From assembly GCA_025201375.1 (NCBI GenBank), contig JAIWZP010000069.1, forward strand, positions 62,001 through 126,000: a DNA stretch of 64,000 bases. The letters are read 5' to 3'. The notes below the pieces were generated by a model that did not search any database, was not told the DNA's origin, and saw nothing but the letters and a program-made list of their open reading frames with translations. Numbering within the stretch: position 1 is the first letter of the stretch; the number at the start of each line of letters is the position of its first letter. This stretch comes from Gongronella butleri (taxonomy: Eukaryota; Mucoromycota; Mucoromycetes; Mucorales; Cunninghamellaceae). Shown here piece after piece: positions 1 to 10,963 of this stretch. Position numbers and translations under genes: made by a program.

Positions 1-541
1 TAAAAAAAATACAAAAGACGGTGACGGCCGAGCTACGGGGCGTGAGGATGCGCTTTGCTTTTTTCCCCCTCGTCGGCTCCATCGCTCCAATTGCACGATT
101 TGCTGCTTTTTTTTTTTGCCTTACGGTGCATCGACACGAGCTGGTGCATCTGGATGCCGCCATGTGTTACCGGCAATGAAGGAACAGTGGCTTTTGTTCT
201 CCCTTGTCTCACATTCTCACCCACTTTTTTTTTTTTTTTTTGTGTGCCCACATCGCCGGTTCAATGCCAGAATACCCCGTTGCCTCTTTTGGCCATCTTG
301 GATCGCATGTTCACGAAACCTTCGTGATCCCAATATAGCAATGATGAGGTGCGATGGATCGGCTGTTGCATGTGAATCGCGGGCATGAAAAAAAAAGCAA
401 TTGACAGTTTGGTGTCGCTTTTATTCGAGTTAAATTATACAGGGTCACATGAAAAGAAGTTTGCGAGGGAGGCGGGGGGAATATGGATGGCTGTCGTCGA
501 GAGAGAAAAACGAGCGTGATAAAAAAAAAGACGCCATGGGC
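1..541. other. Intergenic, no gene seen
   Basis: T-rich non-coding DNA downstream of the minus-strand gene that ends at 542. Short open frames here overlap on both strands, lack domains and run through homopolymers. It probably holds the 3' untranslated region of the neighbouring gene; nothing else is recognisable. Confidence 0.5.
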
Positions 542-1647
542 TTAATACACGGTGGACATATGGTATCGCGACTCTTCGAAATCCTTGATTTGCTGATCGT
601 GCAGGCGATGATGACGTGCGCCATTGCGCAGGCGCGATGCATAAGCGGACACGACACTGGCAAAGTAAAACTATGCACAGAAAAAAAAAGGTTTAGAGGG
701 AGACGAATGTCCATTGACCATCAATTTCAGAAAAAAAAAAGCGCGTGGACGTGCGTCTGCGGGCGATCGCGTTACCTGAAGGAATTGAATGACGGCGATG
801 GTGACACCAAAGGCGATGAGGAATGTCTTTACGGTATCCTCGCACGACGCTAGCGACGCTGAGTTGGCATTGAGGGTGCCTGGATAGCGGACGGGCGCGT
901 AATAAGGGCTGTCCGAGAGAATGACGGGTTCAACGGAAGGCTGAGCATTGGAGATGCCGACAAAGCCAGAGCGGTGGCAGGCAGCTGCCATGGCATCGCG
1001 ATGCGTAACCATCAATGCCATGCAAATGACATATTTGATCACCGACAGCGTGCAATTGACCCACACAATCACCGTGAATGCCTTGGCAAACTTGCGCGAA
1101 GACTATATAAAAAGCTGGTCAGACACGCCCGCTGCACGATCTTGAGCATCTTGAGCGCGATCCCATCAATGGCCCACATGGGGGGCCATGACGCGTCTTT
1201 TTTTTTTTTTTTGCATTTCTTACAAAGCAAGAGCCAAACATGCCCACGACACCGCCCAAGCAGATGATCACGGTGAACAGCAGGTCAATGTAATACCAAG
1301 GTCGCGCGGCCTGCCCTGAATACACAGTGGCAGCTAAAAATACAAAAGAAAAAAAAGGCTCGGTGAGTATTCAATTCGTCATTTTTCGTCATTTTCGCGC
1401 ACCATTGATGCCCAAAAAGCCTGTCGTGGTGTCAATGAGATAGACGGCCTAAGCAATGGCAAGAATTAAAAAAAAGGGGGTATGGGTCAGTCGTCTTTGC
1501 GATAAGAAAAAGGCCAAAAACACGGGCGCGTCGGCTGCGCGCGGCTTTTGGCGGTTTATTTCGGCTTACGGCAAACCAAAACGCAATCAAAAACGTGCCA
1601 AAGCGTAGAGGAATAAAGCAACAACACTTTTCCAAGCCGACACTCAT
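542..1647 (-). CDS. Four-helix (tetraspan) membrane protein, fungal family of unknown function
   Basis: Five exons (1647-1570, 1448-1403, 1333-1224, 1090-776, 670-542) join in frame to a protein of about 225 aa, all with GT-AG introns. The start MSVGLEKCCCF puts a cysteine cluster before a first hydrophobic helix (PLRFGTFLIAFWFA). A second helix lies around LLFTVIICLGGVVGMFG, a third around VIVWVNCTLSVIKYVICMAL, and a fourth around FLIAFGVTIAVIQFLQ running into FYFASVVSAYASRLR. The tail is short, basic and cytosolic-looking. From memory, similar small four-helix proteins with a Cys-rich start and a YASR-type end are common in Mucorales; no function is established. The cysteines could be palmitoylated (inference). 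The chosen start is the only Met just before the Cys cluster. Confidence 0.75.
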
Positions 1648-2117
1648 TTGCAAACAAGGAAAAAAAAAACCGAGCAAGAGCAACAAAAAGCGAAATTGAA
1701 CAAAGAAACAACAAAAAAGGGATAATGGGCTTGCTACCGGAGCCCCAAGTTTTTGCCTTTTTGATTGGCCAGCCGCAAATTGGACCTCAAAATAGCTCAT
1801 AGAGAGCCAGCCTCGAAAACACAAGACAAAATGGCATGAATCGACGCGCTCGCAGGGCCAAATGGCCATTGCCCGTATCATTGCATCCCATTGCGACCCC
1901 AATGCCCACACATGGTGTGTTTTTCATGATTCTTTTTTCATGCAACAAATAAATGCGAGACAAAAAAAAAAAAAAAAGAGCGCGTCGCGGCGTCAATTCC
2001 TATTTAATCTGTTTTTTTCAGTTTTTCAGTCTCTTTTTTTTTTTATGCATTACAGTATTAAGAAATACAGGTTGGTGGCGCTGATGGATTTTATTAAATG
2101 CGCCAGGCGAGAGGTGT
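1648..2117. other. Promoter side of the tetraspan gene and 3' flank of the next minus gene
   Basis: 470 bp between the start of the 542-1647 gene and the stop of the 2118-3878 gene, both on the minus strand. It holds A/T runs at 1963-1977 and 2034-2043. No convincing exon or RNA gene was found. Confidence 0.45.
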
Positions 2118-3878
2118 TTAGATGGAAGAGGACGAAGCGTTCTCAGCAGCATTAGCGGGGGTATCAAGATTTGCTCTGTCGAGCCTGCGGTCGCCTGGAA
2201 AGCGGATGGACGAGCCCTCGTCGATCTGCAGCTGGTGGCGGAGCAATTCGTTGCCGAGCTGTCGCCGTCGCTGCTCTTGTTCGGCCTCATCCCATTCGGG
2301 GGGTGTCTGAAGCGCCTGTCGAAACGTGTCGCCAAGGAGCATGGCGTCCGACGATGTGAGGATGGATGAGCGGCGATGCCAATTATTCGTTGTCTGGGAC
2401 GTGGGTGACGTGCCGCCGGCCTTGTCGTCCTTGGATGTCGACGCGTGCGCCATTTCGGGGTCACCCATGTACGCGTCATGCGGCTGCTGCGAGGGATGAT
2501 GCGACAAACCTCCACCACCACTCGTTGGCAAGGGCGGAATGGGCAATTGTGAGGATGTACCGCGGATGGATGACAGCGTGAATGGGAAACGACGCTTGTG
2601 ATAGCACCACAGACCAAACAACGCGAGCACAAGAGCCAATGTCACCGAACAAAGCGTCAAAACAATGATTGCCCAGATCGGGAAGTTTGGCGACCCATTG
2701 TGGCTCATGCTGCTACCGGCTGACGTGGCGGTCGTCCCTGTCGTGCCGCTGCGATGCTCTGATTTAATAATAAAAGGAGACGCGCGTGAGGTCAATGGGC
2801 ACAAAAACAAGAAAACAAGCGCGTTTTTAACCTTTTCGACTTACGTTCCACAGTCCACGCAAACCCAGGATATGTGTGTTTTGGGTCATTGATGCCACGC
2901 TGTGGGTCCCAATCTGGCGGCAATAGATAGCCAAGCATGGGCCATGCCAATTGCGCTTGATCCGTCAGTGGCCGCGAGAACCACGAGTCGTCAACGGTGA
3001 TGCTCATGGCGCCTGCCTCGCGCTCGATGTTTGGCCACATTTTAACAAGCCTGAGCGACGTGTCTTTGGAGTAGATGTACAAGTTCAATGTGTCCTAATT
3101 AAAAATAAGGGCACATGCATGCAAAAAGGGCTGTGAGTTCATGGCTGCAGCAGCTCATTTTTTTTTTTTTTGTTTCGTCGTGTGTCTTACATTGCTTGCA
3201 TATGCGATGTACCTGAAGAAAATAAAAAAACACGGGTGGTGAGGCATGCATTGAGTTTTTTTTTTTTTTTTTTTAAACAAAAATGATAACGTCCATACGT
3301 TGGATTCCAAACGAATTGATGTGTAGACCCATTGACCCAAGTCTCTTGTGGCAAGGGCGAGCACATGGGACTCGCAAGACACTCGGAGGTGTCCCCTATG
3401 ATCATCGTTTGTGTAAAAAAAAAAAGTGAGAAAACCGCGTCGCGACGCGTCATGCAATTTTTTACGCACCTTTTCTTGGCAAAATGTCCATGGCGAAGGA
3501 ACCAGTGCCCGTGAAAGCAAGAATAAAAAGAGAAAAAGAGGCTCAAGGAAAAAAAAAAGGCAAATGAAGGAAGAGAAAAGGAAAAAATGCAACGAAAAAA
3601 ATGACAGGCTGCTTCTTCTGTACAAAAAAGCATTAAGGAGAACAGACGGGCGCTTCGCATCAGCAAATGGGAATGGAGGATCACCCGTTGTGCGGTTGAG
3701 GGCTGCATGCGAGATTCCGATGGGTCTTTTTTGTACAAATAGGAGCCATTGGAGGCCAATGAGAGGTCCCAGTGTGGGGCACTGAATCAGAAAATCCAGG
3801 GGTTCGTGCGACGCGATAGCTTGGATAATAGAGGAGGGCTAGGAGCAAAAGAGCGATAGGTTGCATTTGAGTGTGCAT
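2118..3878 (-). CDS. Probable secreted-domain type I membrane protein, function unknown
   Basis: Exons 3395-3299, 3212-3191, 3094-2845 and 2758-2118 join in frame. The extracellular part contains TWVNGSTHQFVWNPT, then NDTLNLYIYSKD, VKMWPNI and VDDSWF. It is followed by a single membrane helix (IWAIIVLTLCSVTLALVLALFGLW) and a basic, Ser/Pro/Gln-rich cytosolic tail ending SSSSI. The layout resembles fungal Ser/Thr-rich cell-surface proteins with an Ig-like domain. No exact family is named. One exon is only 22 nt. The 5' end is unresolved: a good signal peptide (MQPIALLLLALLYYPSY) starts at 3878 or 3866, but the splice linking it to the 3395 exon could not be fixed, and an alternative Met lies near 3494. 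Confidence 0.6.
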
Positions 3879-4465
3879 TGATGCTTTTTTGTTCAGGAGA
3901 AAAAGGGGCAAAAGGATCAACGCGGGCCATTTTTTTTTCTTTGTTGTTGTTGTTTTTTGTTGTTCCTTGAACTTTACAAGATGCGGCCGGGCGTCACATG
4001 AAATGGGTAATAAACTTTGAACAAGGTGAAAAAAAAAAGTGCGCACACACACACACACACATACGCACACACAAAAGCCCTGCCCGGCTTGATTTCATAA
4101 GGAGCAAGGATCGGTGCAAGAAATAAAAAAAAAAAAAAATCAGGGCCACTTCTGTGACCCTTTTTTGGATCCAGCCTGGTTTTTTTTTTTTTTTTTCGGG
4201 TGACCAATTGTTTTTCTTTTTTGTTCTTCTTCCTCGCTCTTGTTGTCCCCTCGTCCATACGTCGTACGTCGGCCCCACTCCCCCTTTTTCCTTCCTTCCA
4301 CCCACGTTTCCACGCTCTTCAGCGCTCGCTCGGCCTCGACCAAAGCAACCTGTCATTTGTCTTACCGTCTTGTTGTGGTTCTTTTTCTTGTGTTTTAGGT
4401 TCTTTTTTGTCGTCCTTTTTTTTTTTTCTCTTTTTCGTCTCTCTCTTTCTCTTTTTTTTTGCACC
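3879..4465. other. Divergent promoter region, T-rich, with a CA tract
   Basis: The region lies between the minus gene starting near 3878 and the plus gene starting at 4466. It has long T runs (for example 4180-4196, 4420-4429) and an alternating CA-type tract at 4041-4074. The T-rich stretch just before 4466 matches what precedes most start codons in this window. Confidence 0.5.
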
Positions 4466-6145
4466 ATGGTCAAGTTGGAGGACTTTTTCAAGGAGCTCAG
4501 CGTGCAGACGACGACGTCGCAACAACTTTTGGCGAAGCGGCCCATTCCCGCGGGCAGTCTTATTATGGAGCAAGCGCCGTTGACGCAGGTGCCATTGCCG
4601 TCGGTGCGTCGGCAGCGATGCAATTATTGTCTCCGTCGAGCGTCATTGCAATGCTGTGGACGGTGCCGATCTGCGTATTTCTGTAGCAATACGTGTTTCC
4701 GCAATGCGTGGCTGCATTATCACCATGTGTTGTGCGAGCCGCTTGAATATGATACGTACACGAATGTGGATGCGGATCGATGGCTTCTTGAGCGGGCCGC
4801 GCTCACGCTGCACAGTCACGCACGTCTGAATAAGCACAATTCTCATTCTCCGCCGCACCTGAAATATGCCATCCAAGCGCTCGAATCGCACCCCCAACAA
4901 TTCGACGACCATTGCGTCGACCAGCAAGTCCATCAGTTGCATGGCGTGCCTCCACCCGCACAACCCACACGTACGCCCGGCGCAACCACCACTTGCGTGC
5001 CATCCGTGTCCATTGATTTCCAGGATGTGTCGGATATGCTTGCTCCCTTTGATTGTCCGTTCACCGCCAAGGAATTGAAGCAAGTCCAGGCACAAGTCAC
5101 CCTGTCGCGCTTTGACATTTGGGATCCGGAGCAGCATCTGGACAAAGTCGGCTATGGCGTGTATCCCGTCACCACTCTGTATGTCCAACACTCGTGCCGC
5201 CCCAATTGTGCCGTGACTTACCGACAAGACAAGCAACGCATCGTCGCTCTGCAGGATATTGCTCCTGGCGATCGCATCACTATCAGTTATGTCGATTTGA
5301 CCCTGCCCAAACAAGAAAGAATGGATGATTTGCGTCGTCGCTTTGGTGAGGATTATGTGTGCAAATGCGAACGATGCGAAGGCGACTTGCAAGGCCTTGA
5401 TACTCTCTTGAGTCTGCCCAGTGCCACTCAATTGCGTGCCGACCAAGCCGCCACGATCCTCGACGAGGACATCAAATCTTGGAATATGCTGGACACCGTC
5501 AAAAAGTTGCAAACAACAGACAATGGCTTCCACGGCGAAATACCACCAAACACGCGCATGCATCCGTCCGAATTCTCCCATTACATCAGCCGCTGCATTG
5601 CCCCGGAAATATACGCAAATGACGCGCCTTTGCCTGCTGCTACCTCGGACGCGTCGGGCGCAGCCGATTCTTTCCACAGCATCCAATCTTTTTCGGCCTT
5701 TGCACGCCACGCCCATAGCTCGCCCACAGACCTCAAGCCCATTATTGATTGTCTGATAGCCACTGCCGCCGTCCCCGCCTTTTCCGTCAGCATGATCCAC
5801 GCTGCAGAGCGTGCATTGCGCTCGTACATGGACAAACAGCAATGGGCAGAGGCATCGCGCTGCGCAACCTACCTCTTTGTCGTCTATCGCCTCGTCTACC
5901 CGTCGCTGCATCCCGTCTGCTCTTTCCACGCTACCGTCTTGTCCAAAACATGCTGGAATTTCCTCGTGCAGATGGAACTCGCCGGCATCGGCACAAAGCT
6001 CGAAAAAATCTACTTGCACGGCATCAAGACATGGATCGACGTCGCCAGAGACTCGGCTCTCTATACCTTTGGCCAAGAATCAAGCCTCTGGCGCGAAATG
6101 GTCGACCTCCAATGGGTCTTTGAACGCGACCAGAGGCTACGATGA
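4466..6145 (+). CDS. SET and MYND domain (SMYD-type) protein
   Basis: Single exon of 559 aa. The open frame reaches further upstream to 4154, but only as T-run-encoded phenylalanines; the Met at 4466 has context caccATGG and begins the conserved part. A MYND zinc finger spans about residues 52-90 (CNYC, CCGRC, YFCSNTC, HHVLC). The split SET domain ends with HSCRPNC (S-adenosylmethionine and substrate pocket) and GDRITISYVD. A post-SET cysteine cluster CKCERC follows, then a helical C-terminal region. Members methylate lysines in histones or other proteins; the substrate here is unknown. A Pro/Thr-rich insert near residues 160-185 interrupts the SET domain, as is usual for SMYDs. Family confidence is high, exact orthology low. 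Confidence 0.9.
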   Translation: MVKLEDFFKELSVQTTTSQQLLAKRPIPAGSLIMEQAPLTQVPLPSVRRQRCNYCLRRASLQCCGRCRSAYFCSNTCFRNAWLHYHHVLCEPLEYDTYTNVDADRWLLERAALTLHSHARLNKHNSHSPPHLKYAIQALESHPQQFDDHCVDQQVHQLHGVPPPAQPTRTPGATTTCVPSVSIDFQDVSDMLAPFDCPFTAKELKQVQAQVTLSRFDIWDPEQHLDKVGYGVYPVTTLYVQHSCRPNCAVTYRQDKQRIVALQDIAPGDRITISYVDLTLPKQERMDDLRRRFGEDYVCKCERCEGDLQGLDTLLSLPSATQLRADQAATILDEDIKSWNMLDTVKKLQTTDNGFHGEIPPNTRMHPSEFSHYISRCIAPEIYANDAPLPAATSDASGAADSFHSIQSFSAFARHAHSSPTDLKPIIDCLIATAAVPAFSVSMIHAAERALRSYMDKQQWAEASRCATYLFVVYRLVYPSLHPVCSFHATVLSKTCWNFLVQMELAGIGTKLEKIYLHGIKTWIDVARDSALYTFGQESSLWREMVDLQWVFERDQRLR

Positions 6146-7089
6146 TAAAAAACAAAAAAACACATCAGCACCCAAACCGTATATCTTCCCCCCACTTTCC
6201 CTGCCCCTTTTTCATCCTTGTCTGTGTGTGCCCGCGTCGTTTTTCTCTCTCTCTCTCTTTTTTTTTTATTTCGCTCGTTTGCCCCTCATTTATTCTATCT
6301 ATTAGTTTACATTTGTACTTTTTCCCTTTTTTTTTTTTTTTTTTTTTTTTTTTGTGGCCTCCGCCTCCATCCCCTCATCATGACTTGTAGCATATTTTCC
6401 ATGGAGATCCGGCGCTAATAAACGGCATGGCATTTGAAAGCATGATCTCTTACAGCGACGCCCATTTTCATGTGATTTCATCCCTCTGGCATAAGATCAT
6501 CGTGAAAAAAAAAGATGTGGGGTTGGCCAACCCGGCAAAGTGGGCCACCTGATCGGGGCCGTGTCCCGGTGGGCTGACAAGAGCGGAGTCTCTTTGTGTG
6601 TCGCGAAATTGAAACAGGCACATTGTTCGTGACCAGCATTTACATGATTCAATGGGACGAAAATAAGCCCCAGGGGCGACATAGGATCTATCATGACACA
6701 AACAGGTCGAAGAAAAACGATTCATGGTAGTTTTAGAGGTAGCAATTTCACATCTTTTCAGCAATTGTCCATTGTAGAACACTTTTAGTCACGTTTTTTG
6801 ATCACATCTTGCTCCATTGCAGGCAAGGAGGCTTCAAGTTTGGTATAATGTTTTCAATCACTATAATGAACATCTGGATCAAGTTTGACAGAGATCAAAC
6901 CGCTGTAATGCCAGCAATCTCAAAATAGGGCGGAACAAGACACTTTTTTTCGTATTACTCGACGGTGCTTGAGTTGACATGGAAAAGAAAATTTACGGAA
7001 AAAAAAGCCCATGTCACGCTTTCGTCTTCTGTTGCAACATGTAGAGACGTCGATCAAGGATGTGTAAAAATAATTGCAATTAAAGCGTT
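6146..7089. other. 3' flank of the SMYD gene and non-coding DNA
   Basis: CT- and T-rich 3' flank with a T run of about 26 at 6328-6353, followed by AT-rich sequence. No protein domain or RNA gene was recognised. Confidence 0.45.
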
Positions 7090-7930
7090 TTGGCTTATTT
7101 TGGTCGCACTGTCGATAATTTTGCAGACAACGCGGAATGTCACTGTTTGAACTCTGTTGACGCGACGATTCTCTTTCAAAAGAGCCCACTCTTGAAGCTT
7201 TGCGGCCAAAAGATGACGCACCAATCTTGATTTTCAAAATCGACGTTTTTCCTAGGGGTGCAGTCGAGGATTTGAAAAAGACTAAATTTTGGTCCTCGGA
7301 TCACCACGCCATTCACACACATGGTGAAGGGCACCTATTCACCGATAGAGGTGCAATAAAAAGCAGGGGTTCATTGGCTAGTTTCGGCGTAAAATGCAAT
7401 TTGCCTCTTTTTTTTCGCCTCAAGGAAAAGTCGACGAAAATTGGCCACAGAGCCATGAGTCTGCAACCATCAGAAAGAGCATGGCTTGTTGCATACGTGG
7501 ATATCAATGATCACAGGAAAAAACGCGTTTCAGGCAGAATTGGCGCAACGCACACGTTTGCGGGGCAACATCGACGCGTGATAAACCGCGTCAGTCATTG
7601 TGTGACACGCGTCTGTTCCCAATCAAATCCATGCATATGGCGTGTTTCTTACTCGTGGATGCGTTGGCGGGGCTCCATAGGCGCGTTTTTCCCGTGCAAA
7701 TCGCGTTTGTAATTTAATCTAAAATTGCTTGTTGCTCGACAACGAGAAAGTGGACCGCGCTCTTTTTTAGCACTTTTCGCCGTTTCACCATTAGACTCTA
7801 CATGTGTGCAAGTTTGGCAGATTTCTGGAGACCCATTTTTTCGATTTTGGTTTGGGAGCTCGAAACGGTCAAAATTCAGATTTGTTTGTAGCGCGCCTCG
7901 CTTGCCTTTGACTGCGGCGCGAAAAGTTTC
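7090..7930 (+). repeat. Dispersed repeat family 1, copy 1
   Basis: This copy shares a chain of conserved blocks with 35071-35800 and 58780-59510 in the same orientation. The blocks include GGGGTGCAGTCGAGGATTTG (7255-7274), GACGCGTGATAAACCGCGT (7573-7591), CCCAATCAAATCCATGCAT (7618-7636) and AAGTTTGGCAGATTTCTGG (7811-7829). An open frame at 7200-7712 (IFKIDVFPRGAVEDLK...) is partly matched in the other copies. There are no terminal repeats, transposase or reverse transcriptase motifs, so the class is unknown. Outer limits are approximate. Confidence 0.7.
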
Positions 7931-9127
7931 ACTCGGGCGTTTGAGCTTGCCGATTCACGTTGCGACGTATTTCACGGCGCTGCAGCGCCCGGTTTATCAG
8001 AAGCAGTCCAATTTTTCTAAAATGAACTATTTAAAGATCATCTCTGGACAAACATGCCCAAATGATCCCGAAATTCAAAGAGATGATAAGAGAGGCATGA
8101 AGCGAGCAGTGGCAAAATTTCCCAGCAATTGAATCAGTGTCGTCCTGTGAATTCACCTGCTAATCGTCTCCAATTCCGCAAAATCGCCTCACACGTACGT
8201 AGACTATTATCTCGATGCTGTTTTTGATATCAGTTGAACCGCGCCATCCAGTTAGAGGTATCGCGCGACTTACAAGTGCACTTGGCTGTGAGATTAGCTA
8301 GTGTCAGGCCTCCATGCATATTTAAAATTGAAAATGAAGATTTCACGCGTCAACTAATAATGAACGCGCCTTGCTTGGCGTCCACCGCATGCTGACGCGG
8401 TACGTGTGACTTGCAGACAATCGGAGCATTGGTAAATGTAACTTTTTTGCTCTGTAGATCATGTCTACAAACCAAAAATAAGAAAAAGTAGAGATATTCC
8501 ATGCAAAACAGGTCGACGTCAACGGCTTTTTCCGTGCTTTTGACAAGTTTCATGCTGCAAAGCCTGCCGCTTTTGGTAGGGGGGCCTTCCAATTTCATTG
8601 TGCGACCAATGCTATTTTTTGGGGAACAATGACACCTTGGAATGACAAAACGCAATAAGCGCACAATGGTTTCCTTTTCACACCTTGAACATCGCAAAGA
8701 CAATTTATTTGCAAAAGGTACAAGAAGTTTACAGTCATGTTGAGCTGGCACCCCTCATTGAAGCGGCTCTAGGATGGGCCATTAACAATTGGACATTTGG
8801 GCTGATCAAAAGGGGCAAGATTTTCGGATTCAGCATCCGGGGCGCTCGGATTGGGTGTCCGCGCAAGGGGGGAATACGTGGAATGCCATTACGGTCAAAA
8901 AGGGTCCGCCGCTTTGCTTGCTCCATCTCGCTTTTCTTCCCTGCTTTCTGCATCTTTTTTAGATCCTCCTTTTTTCCTTTGCGAGATCAACTTTTAATGT
9001 AAGTTGGCGGTGCCCTGGCAGTTGCTTGAGGAGGTTGTATGATGTATCCAAGGTTTGCTCACAAGAGCTGTGCCTCTCTCTCTCTCTCTTTTTTTTTTTT
9101 TTTTATCTTTTTATCTTTTATTGTTGG
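7931..9127. other. Non-coding DNA and promoter of the P5A ATPase gene
   Basis: AT-rich sequence without a recognisable gene. From about 9072 a CT tract and a long T run lead up to the ATG at 9128, resembling other promoters in the window. Confidence 0.45.
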
Positions 9128-10891
9128 ATGCTTAGGACGCAGACCCTGGTGCAATCGCCAAGGATAGCTACGGCGTCGCTTCACGTGCCCCTGCCGCGTC
9201 AATGGCACTTTTACGTGTGGCCGTTTGTTATCCTGTATCCTCTTTTCACCTACGTTTATTATTTCCAATATGACGTGTACCTCAAATCGGAAGAATGGAC
9301 CTTTGTCACCCTTGTTGGCCTTTTGGTCGTGCATAGCTTGATCTTTTTGTCCGGTCAGTGGAGTGTTGCCATCAAGGCACGCTTCACCTGCTTGCGCGTA
9401 AGGATCATCTTTTGTTGAGATGTTTATGAGGAACGCGTCCATTGATGGTTTTTTTTTTGGCTTTTTCGGCAGGAATCTGATGTGCGCAAAGCGACCAAGA
9501 TCATGATCCAGCCATTCCGTTATCAAGGCACAGGCACCATCTGTGATTTGCACCATGGCGAGCCCACGACCACGCATCCCGATGGCGAGATTTCCTTTGT
9601 TTTTCAACAAAAGAAGTACATTTGGGATGAGGACAAGCGCCAATTCCGCATGATTGTCTACCCCTGCGACCTTCAGCCCCGTGTTGCCATCTTCCAGAAT
9701 CTTGAAGGCCTTCGCAAGAGCAAGGTCACCGAGGCTAAAGAGACCTATGGTGGAAACAAGTAAAAAAAGAAAAAAAAATGAGAAAAATATTGTTTGCAGG
9801 GCTCATCCGGCACCCATTTTCATTCTCGCGACGTGCTCACCGTGCTTTTTTTTTTTTTTGTCCAGGTTCGAGATCCCCATGCCCACCTTTAGCGAGCTGT
9901 TCAAGGAGCACGCGGTGGCGCCATTCTTTGTTTTCCAGGTGTTTTGTGTCGGTTTGTGGTGCTTGGATGAATACTGGTATTACTCGCTGTTCACCCTGTT
10001 CATGCTCGTCGTGTTCGAGGGCACCGTCGTGTTCCAGCGCCTCAAGACCATTGGCGAATTCCGCGGAATGAACCAAAAGCCCTTCCCGATCTACGTCAAG
10101 CGCGACAACAAGTGGATTCAATTGCAAACGGACGAATTGCTGCCTGGCGATCTCGTCTCCGTTGGTAAGCTGCGCAAAATGGGTGGGGGTAGTGGTTCTC
10201 AGTGGACAGCCATTGACGCCCCCCCTTTTTTTGCATTTTTCTTTTCTTTTTTTTTATTTTAGTGCGCACCAAGGATGATGAAGGTGTGCCTTGCGACATG
10301 GTGATTGCTGATGGCTCTTGCATTGTCAATGAAGCGATGTTGTCTGGCGAATCGACGCCTTTGCTAAAGGTGCGTTTCCAAAATTGGCGGAATCCGGTGT
10401 TGCAATGGCTCCTTATTTTTTTCTTTCTTTTTTGGTCATTTAGGAATCTGTTGCGCTGCGCAACCCCGACGATGCGTTTGATCTGATGAACGCGGACAAA
10501 TTGAATGTGTTGTACGGCGGCACCAAGGTGCTCCAGGTGACTGCGCCCACGAATGGCGCACCCGATGGCGGCTGCTTGTGTGTTGTTGCACGTACTGGTT
10601 TTGGCACGTCGCAAGGCGAGCTTGTGCGCACGATGATCTTCTCGACGGAGCGCGTCTCGGCCAACAACTTTGAAGCGCTGCTGTTTATTCTGTTTTTGCT
10701 TGTGTTCGCCATTGCCGCCTCGTGGTACGTGTGGACCAAGGGTGTTGAGAATGATCGCAAGCGCTCCAAGCTTCTGCTCGACTGTATCCTCATCATCACC
10801 TCTGTTGTGCCGCCCGAGTTGCCCATGGAATTGAGCCTTGCCGTCAACAGCTCCTTGGTCGCCTTGTCCAAGTTTGGTATGGCCTCCCTAT

Positions 10892-10963
<72 letters not shown>

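Noticed and set aside
4643..6076. 477-codon open frame antisense to the SET/MYND gene
   Set aside because: It mirrors the real coding strand; it lacks any recognised domain, while the plus strand has intact MYND and SET motifs.
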